A stretch of DNA of 64,000 nt from positions 239,533,832 to 239,597,831 of the forward strand of contig NC_081409.1 of NCBI RefSeq assembly GCF_030272615.1, read 5' to 3'. This document shows positions 57,649 to 64,000 of this stretch, in pieces. This DNA is from Cryptomeria japonica (Eukaryota; Streptophyta; Pinopsida; Cupressales; Cupressaceae). The notes beneath the pieces were generated by a model. That model worked only from the letters and a program-made list of their open reading frames with translations, was not told the origin of the DNA and did not search any database. How positions within the stretch are numbered: position 1 is the first letter of the stretch; every line of letters begins with the position of its first letter. A program made the position numbers and the translations under genes.

Positions 57649-58699
57649 GAAGGTCTAAATTTGTCTCAAGAGAAAACTGCCATTTTGAAAGACATTCTGA
57701 ACGGCGGAAATGTAATGATTACAAGGTCAAAAGATGAAATTATGTGGTGTGGTTGAAAACATGGGAATCATTCAATCAAAATTGGAAATAAATTATTATT
57801 AGAAGTGTAGACACCTAAAATTGTCATGTTATTTAATTATTTAATCCTATCTTCTAATAATTAAATAAATATTTATTTATTTAATTAATTCATTTAGCTT
57901 CTTCTAGCCTTTTTCTAATTTAAATAAATACTTTTATTTATTTAAATCATCCTTTTCCTAAATTAAATAAATACGTTTATTTATTTAAATTAATCCCACT
58001 TCCTCTATTAATTAAATAGATCTTTATTTATTTATTTAATTCATTAGCCTTTTCTATCCATGACACATGTCATTCATCTCTTAATTCTTCTCTTACCTAC
58101 CCCTTTTTAATTTAATTATTTCCTCTACCTACCCTTTAATCTTAGTTGACCATTTATCTTTACACCTCTTAATCTTATCCCTCCATTTCTTATAGTGTCT
58201 TATGTATAAGAGGATACTCTCCTTCATTATCAACCCTAATGACTGTGTCAATCAAGCCTTCTTGTGATCAAGCTATCCAACACATTTTTGTTCTTGAGCT
58301 CTTGTGCACACATAAAATCTGAGAGCAAATATATCAAACAAGATCAATGGAGATAGAAAGAAATGGAGATTGAAACCCTACTAGACATGTGAATGATATA
58401 CTTTGTTTTGTTTTGTTGATTTGCATGATTTTAGGTATCTTCATTTGTGTATGGTGGATGTTCTTCATTGTTAGGCTAGAATTTTGTGGTTAGATCCTTT
58501 GTTAGTCTTTCAATATTATTATTTTTCATCATCACTTTTCACCATATACAAGAAGAAGTAGTTTCAAGTGGCGGGCCTTATGATCTATGTTGGGACAAGG
58601 CTTGTTTGCCCAAAGTGGGGTCATTTTCATGGTTGGTGATAAGAGGAAGAATCTTGTCTATGGAGTAATTAAAGAAAAATGGGTTTGTAGGGCCATTAA
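57649..58699 (+). pseudogene. LINE ORF2 continued: RT linker and start of zf-RVT
   Basis: After the CACTA end the LINE reading resumes: EKTAILKDILNGGNVMITRS, then KDEIMWCG, a stop, and SIKIGNKLLLE. The solo LTR at 57806-58550 follows. After it comes VVSSGGPYDLCWDKACLPKVGS with FSWLVIRGRIL and GFVGP, the usual start of the RT zinc-binding region of plant L1. The join across the solo LTR keeps the frame. Confidence 0.7.
57806..58550 (+). mobile_element. Solo LTR with AT palindromes
   Basis: A 745-bp insertion with ends TGTAGACACC and CATATACA and a perfect target duplication AGAAG (57801-57805, 58551-58555). 57830-58050 holds about four copies of a palindromic 'aattaaataaat..atttatttaaatt' motif separated by C/T-rich spacers. 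TGTAGACACC is a start commonly seen in plant Gypsy LTRs. Confidence 0.78.
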
Positions 58700-59864
58700 T
58701 GTTACTACTTATCAAATTGCCATTAGTTTCATATCCAAAGTCATACTATATATTCTAGTCGGTTAGTATTACTGAATCATGCAGTCGGTACATACAGAGA
58801 AGTTGGTATGAACAGTCTAGTCGGTTACAAAAGAAAGCAGTCACAGAATGCAGTATTCACCGAGCTGTTTACCAAGTAATGTTTCATGGCTACCGAACAG
58901 TAAAGTTAACTCACCAAGTTGATATTCACTGAGTGAAACGTTTTACCAGATACATTGAACTTGGACATGCACATGAAAACATGTTACAAGATCGAGGCAC
59001 ATCTAACCGTTTTTGCATTGGAAATTGCATTAGGAGATTGTGTATGATTACAAGGTCAATCTAACCAATATTCATTCGAAAAATCTTTTGTAAGATCGAA
59101 GTAATGAATTAGATCACCGCTGTAAGAGATCTATATATACAACATGATTCTAGGGTTAGAAATAATAATAATAAAAAAAACAAGAAATGTGAGATATGTG
59201 TGTGTATGCATGAAGACTGTTACAGAGATAGAGAGGTCACCGAGAAGGTTATCAGTGAACACTCGAAGAACAGAGTAAATAGAAGGGTTTACCAAGTTTC
59301 ATTATGGGTTACCAAGGTATGCTACAAGCTAGGTAATCTTATTCTGAGCACATAGAATTTTCTATAACATTTCAGATGTAAAGTTGCAGATATTTGTAAT
59401 GATTCTATTGTAATATTTTGAAGTTGTAAGAGAAACCTTTAACAGGGTAAAAGACTCTAACCAAGTCTATAAATTGTAAATCCTTTAACTAGGTGCAACA
59501 TTTATAGTGTTGTAAAATCCTTTAGTAAGGTAGATCTAACTAATCTTGATACTCCTAACAAGGTAAGCTATCAGAAATAGCTAAATGTAGCTCTAACCAA
59601 GCATTCTTTATTATTGCAGTAGTGAAGTTGTGGGTGCCATCCCCACCACAGTTTTTCTCTCTAACCAAGAGTTTCTGCGTGACCAAAATATATGTGTTAT
59701 GGAGTGAATCATGTATGATTGTTATCTGTTTATTTTAGCTTTATTTTATGTTACTGCACTATTCTATTTATGCATAACAGTAAGGTTATTATTGAAGAAA
59801 AGTTTTGAAGTACTGATTGACCCCTCCCCTCTTAGTACATTCACTTTCCATATTGGGCCTAACA
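58700..59864 (+). mobile_element. Copia-type solo LTR in LINE ORF2
   Basis: 1165 bp, TGTTACTACTTATC to TTGGGCCTAACA, with a perfect target duplication ATTAA (58695-58699, 59865-59869). Inside are spaced 'taaccaag/taacaagg' repeats (59440-59600), a 'cccaccacagtttttctc' motif and 'gacccctcccctcttagtac' near the end, the same layout as the Copia LTRs at 30050 and 22480. Confidence 0.82.
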
Positions 59865-60717
59865 ATTAAGTGTTTCTTGTGTGACAAGGTGAAAGAAATA
59901 ATAGATCAATTGTTGTTGTACTATGAATTATCATCACAATGTGGGATATTTGTGACAAGAAAATTGGCATGGGAAGGACCATTTCCTACAATGGTGAAAG
60001 TGATTTTCTAATGTTGGTTTAGGGGTAAATTTGATTCAATTTTCTCTAGTATTTGGTGTATCTATACATCCACAATCATTTAGGAAATCTAGAAAGAGAA
60101 GAATAGGAAGATTTTTCAAAATCAGAACTAGTTTGCCGTGTACAAAGTAGGGTCTCTACAAATTAGTCAAAGAAAATTATCTTTTAGAAAGGAGAATAGT
60201 TTCATTCAAGCTCAATGGCAATTGATTAAATTTAGGTCAATTAATAGGCTCTCCTAAGATAATTCAAAAAAGAAGATGGGGAAAGGTGAAATAAGGGTAG
60301 GAATTGAATGGAAGAAGCCAAAGGATGATTGGGTTAAAGTGAACTTTGGTGGGCTCTCAAGGGGTAATTTGAGACCTTATGGGGCTAGATTCATTGCTTG
60401 GGATTGGAAAGGTGATATCCTGGCTATTGGAGCAAGGAGATTGTTAGATGGCATGAACAATGAAGCAGAGGTGCAAGCAATATTATGGGGGTAAGGATGT
60501 TGCAATGACTGTCAATTCATTGTCTACATTTGGAAGGCAACTCACAAACAATAGTAAATGCTATTACGAAAGGAGAGGCTACTTCCTAGAAAATCAAAAA
60601 GTTTATTAAATTGATAAAATTGGAATTAGAAACCTTCCAATCATTTCAAATTTCTCATGTGCTAAGGGAAGGTAATGATATAGGTGATGTACTTTCCAAA
60701 TCAGTTGTATCATTGTA
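59865..60717 (+). pseudogene. LINE ORF2 C-terminus: zf-RVT end and RNase H
   Basis: CFLCDKVKE and QLLLYYE, then WEGPFP and KEKNRKIFQNQN finish the RT zinc-binding region. An RNase H (RVT_3 type) begins near 60310: WKKPKDDWVKVNFGGLSRGN, ARFIAWDWKGDILAIGARRL, NNEAEVQAILWG, and after a frameshift FQISHVLREGNDIGDVLSKS. The first catalytic Asp (usual VNFDG) is Gly at 60348-60350. The presence of RNase H places this element in the plant L1 group that acquired this domain. Confidence 0.8.
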
Positions 60718-61822
60718 GGAGGTGGGTAGTGAAGGTGTATGGTAAGATTTTCGAGGTGTGGAGCTGGCCACAATGTGAAATGTATGTCATGGAGGGAGAG
60801 AATTTTAATGATCATTAATTGAAGGTGTGAAAAAGGGTGTTGTGGTGTTATTTAAACACAAGTGTGGGTGGATGGTTTAATTCCCTAGGTCAAGGTGTGT
60901 TGAGAAAGTAACAAAAGGTGGTGTTTGGGAGATTTAAAATGTGAGTATGAAGGCGAATTTCTCACTCCGTTCAATAAACCAACAACTTGCATTTTTGGCA
61001 AATTTTTTAGAAAAGACTTGGGGGATTGTTTAAATTTGATGACCCCATTTTTTTGTAGATATTGGAAGTTCTTCTTAGTGATGATTAGATAAGTCAGAGT
61101 TTTGTTATAGAATGAACATGGATATTATATCCATGGTGGTCACATGGGGGTTGGTGTTTGACACAAAGGAAGACGTGGTGTGGGTGGTGTGAGCTTGTTT
61201 CTTAGACCACTATCTTTGTGGGATTACTTTTATTTTGGCAAGAGTAGAAGTGGGTAAAGGCCTATAGTGGCAGTTTGGATAAGGCATGATGCAAGATGGA
61301 GATGACTCAAAATATAGGACTTTCATCCTTTGGAATGACATAGATGATTGAGATGCTCAGACGAGGATGCACATGTGGGTTGGGAGGTATTAAAGGTCTT
61401 TGCCCATGAGAAGGAAGTGGAGTAGTAGATGGCGTGGGAGGTGAAGAAGAAGGAAGTTGAAAAGAAACAAAATTTGCTAATGAAGATTGTTGGGTCAAAG
61501 GACTGGGTAAAAAGAAGAAACAAATGTAAATTTGTCTTTGTTTATGTCTCGTCCTATAGGTTGATAGATTTAGGGCCTATTTTTGTATGGATTTTGTATA
61601 GTGTAATGGTGGCAGTAAAGCCACATTTTGGCGGTGGTCGGATTGTTTACTGAGTGCAGGTTGGGTTTTAAAAATATGTGTATAGTTTGTAGTATGCACG
61701 GTAAGGCGCCTTTTGGTTCAGGGAGAATAGGTGGTAGACGCATTTTTCTATTCCAAAGACTGATACAAAGGTTAATCCCTAATTTTGATATCTTTTAGGT
61801 ATTTGAATATTATTATATTAAT
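60718..61822 (+). other. Probable LINE 3' untranslated region
   Basis: About 1.1 kb between the RNase H stop and the 'attaataaaat' tail. It is purine-rich on the + strand and has no supported gene; the short frames at 61307-61653 are not recognised. Confidence 0.45.
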
Positions 61823-61899
61823 AAAATATACTCTTAATTATCAATTAAAAAAAGATATTAATTTCTTATATAATATTATATAATAAATAAAGTTATTAG

Positions 61900-62971
61900 T
61901 GTTTTCATGCTTGAAATCATAAAATTAAGATAATTAGGGAATAAGGACGATCACAGATCCTTAACTAATCTAGCTAAAATCAAACACAAAGCAATAGAAT
62001 TAATGAAAGAAACGAAAGATGTATGCTAATTAAATTCCCTATTCCATATTTGCACTTCCATTGTTCTTCTCCAAATTGTTGGTGTGGCTCTCAGGTACTG
62101 CACTGGGATTTCCTGCATAAGATGGCAGTTGTTTTCAAGAGTGTGATATGGATTCTGTGATTCTAGCTTGATTTTTGAAAATGATCTTGTTTATATAGAT
62201 TTTCAAGATAGATGGGGAGGGATTTTGAGCTCAAGTCTTGATTGGGAGTGAACTAATTTAGATTGATCAGTTAATAGAGTTGATTGATTTGTTAGCTCAG
62301 ATTGATTGACTTGTTAACTGAATAGATTGGATAGATGACTGAATAGATTAGCCAGTTGACTAGATTGATTGATTAGATGATTGAATGGATTGGACAACTA
62401 AGTGGATTGATTGATCAGTCAGAAAAGGTGATTGAGAGTTAAAAAGGGTGATTGATGGCTTAACTGAGTTACTAGTTGTTTAAGATTTTCAACATGTGTT
62501 GGAGGATCTTGAAGTTGAATTTGATTTTCATTTTCAATTTGGATTTGGATTTTCAAATGATGAAATGCACATGAAATTTATTGAAATGGGATGAAATTCA
62601 GATTTGGTGAAATGAAATTAAATGGAATTATTTGAAATTCGAATTTGGGGAATTGAAGGAATAAGTTAATTAATTTAAATAATTAATATGAAATTATTTA
62701 AACATTAGAAATAGGATTAATTAAATAATAAAGATTATTTAATTAAGGGTTAAATCGTAATTAATTAAATAATTAATATTTAATTAATATTTGAGATAGG
62801 GTTAATTAATTAATTAATTAAAGAATAGAAATTTGATAATTAGAAATGTTTAATGTGACATGATTGAGTCAGTTTAGAAGAATAATTAATTTAATTAAAT
62901 CATTAAAGAATTACTTAATTAATTAGATGAATAATTAGCAATGATCAGTGATACATTTTTTGGTGTCTATA
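61900..62971 (-). mobile_element. Probable solo LTR
   Basis: 1072 bp flanked by ATTAG (61895-61899, 62972-62976), starting TGTTTTCATGC and ending TTTTTGGTGTCTATA (CA decayed to TA). In reverse complement it opens TATAGACACC, like the LTR at 57806 (TGTAGACACC), so I place it on the minus strand and in a related family. It has a degenerate 'ttgattgat/gaatagattg' zone at 62260-62425 and an AT-rich 'attaatta' zone at 62650-62935. Confidence 0.55.
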
Positions 62972-62976
62972 ATTAG

Positions 62977-64000
62977 ATAATAATATAATAACTAATTAAC
63001 AATAATAATGTAATTTAATATTTATATATTAATAAAACAAAATTTATAATACATTAATTATATATGAATTAAATATAATTAAATAATTAGTACTTAATAT
63101 TATTACTACACTTTACAAAAGTTCCAACTTTAATACAAAAGCATTGTGGCAAGAACATGACACAAATGTGTTTCGGGTTTCAAAGTGTCTTACCTAAAAT
63201 TTTGATTATTAGTTAGTTTAATAAAATCCATGGCCTTGTCTAATCGTAAAAAGTTCTTAAATTTTCTTGGCAATATTATTGAGAAATTTTAAGTAGCCTG
63301 CTTAACGAGGTCACATATTAAGTTAAAGAGTTTAGGTTGAATTGATGAAATGGATGTTGATCTAAACGGAATGAGGCTAAGTTTGAATCTACAATAAATA
63401 TGACAACATAGATGCTCCTTGCTCATGTCCTTTCAATTCTTGACTCTAGGTTGAATGTGACTTAGTTCAAAACTTATAAGGATTCCCATCAATGCTTGGT
63501 ATTTAAACAAGTTTTTTCAATCCTTCACTCTAAGTCAAATTAAGTAAATTTTGAATCTACAAAAAATTAAAAAACGGATGCCCCTCAATTCATGGTGCTA
63601 AGTGAGACCAATAGGCGTGCAAAAGAGACCCCAATAGTTGTGCAACTAATATGGCATCACCTGATTGGTTACTTTTTACAATATTAGTACATTTCCTAAC
63701 AACTATTGGTACATTTCCTTACAACTATTGGTACATTTACTAACAAAAATTGATATTTTATGTTTCAAACAATAGGTTTTATTTGTTCAATTTTTGGAAC
63801 AAAAGGTATCAACAACCCTCACAACAATTGGTAAATGCTCAACTACTGGTGCTCTTCCCCTAGTTATTTATTATTTAAAAAGGCTAGCTGCAAAGATTAA
63901 AAACTATGATAAAGTAAAATTTGTATGTGTCCTATAAGCTTTAACATCTCTAGACAGTTTATTTCTCCTTTCCCTAATCTACAAGTGAGTTTTCCTTTAA
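62977..64000. other. AT-rich right edge, no gene seen
   Basis: No supported frame. A short tandem repeat of about 22 bp ('aactattggtacatttcct' type, three units) lies at about 63678-63745. Confidence 0.5.

Larger units (their letters stand above)
21124..61822 (+). mobile_element. L1-type LINE split by four large insertions
   Basis: Recognisable pieces in order are ORF1 with DUF4283 (21512 on), an APE-type endonuclease (24192 on), RT (25324-26900), then after the CACTA element the remaining linker and zinc-finger region (57649-58699) and, after two solo LTRs, the end of the RT zinc-finger region and an RNase H (59870-60715). Removing 22480-23755, 27134-57648, 57806-58550 and 58700-59864 leaves about 6 kb, normal for plant L1. 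A possible target duplication AAAATAT lies at 21117-21123 and 61823-61829, and the 3' end 'ttaataaaat' fits a LINE tail. Many stops and frameshifts; dead and old. Confidence 0.7.

Overview
The window is nuclear DNA from a large-genome seed plant. It is AT-rich, with one compact plant gene and almost everything else made of layered transposable elements: Copia and Gypsy LTR elements, an L1-type LINE with a DUF4283 ORF1 and RNase H, and a CACTA element. Very long LTRs (3.6 and 4.5 kb), low gene density and many solo LTRs would fit a gymnosperm, but no sequence here proves the clade.

Layout. (1) 672-17182: a degraded minus-strand LTR element with both LTRs, PBS, PPT and a broken gag reading frame. 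It holds a Copia solo LTR (1991-2481) and a Gypsy-type derivative (2714-9620) with almost no interior. The 5' LTR of that derivative is split by a 3.6-kb solo LTR (4059-7678). (2) 17892-20060, minus: the only convincing host gene, a WPP-domain protein (MAF1/WPP family) with an apparent 5'-UTR intron. (3) 21124-61829: one old L1 LINE, about 6 kb when its insertions are removed, spread over 40 kb. Its insertions are a Copia solo LTR (22480-23755), a 30.5-kb CACTA element (27134-57648), and two further solo LTRs (57806-58550 and 58700-59864). Target-site duplications and resumption of LINE protein similarity after each insertion support this. (4) Within the CACTA element a Copia element (30050-42257, TSD GGTCC) is inserted, and inside that a 4.5-kb solo LTR (35293-39768, TSD ATTTA). 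(5) 61900-62971 is another probable solo LTR; the remaining right edge is AT-rich and without genes.

The CACTA element is the most interesting part. On its minus strand lie an intron-rich TNP2-like transposase gene (52707-57254), a SET-domain-like reading frame (43543-44322) and a TNPA/Transposase_24-like gene (28698-43480) broken by the Copia insertion. The SET-like frame between the two transposase genes could be captured cargo or a native accessory gene of this lineage. The 44.6-52.7 kb stretch between SET and TNP2 is a mosaic of minisatellites, a foldback element and inverted repeats.

No mobile element here looks able to move on its own: stops, frameshifts and lost catalytic residues are visible in the LINE, the Copia element and the CACTA genes. 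All calls come from reading the sequence and translations; no database search was run.
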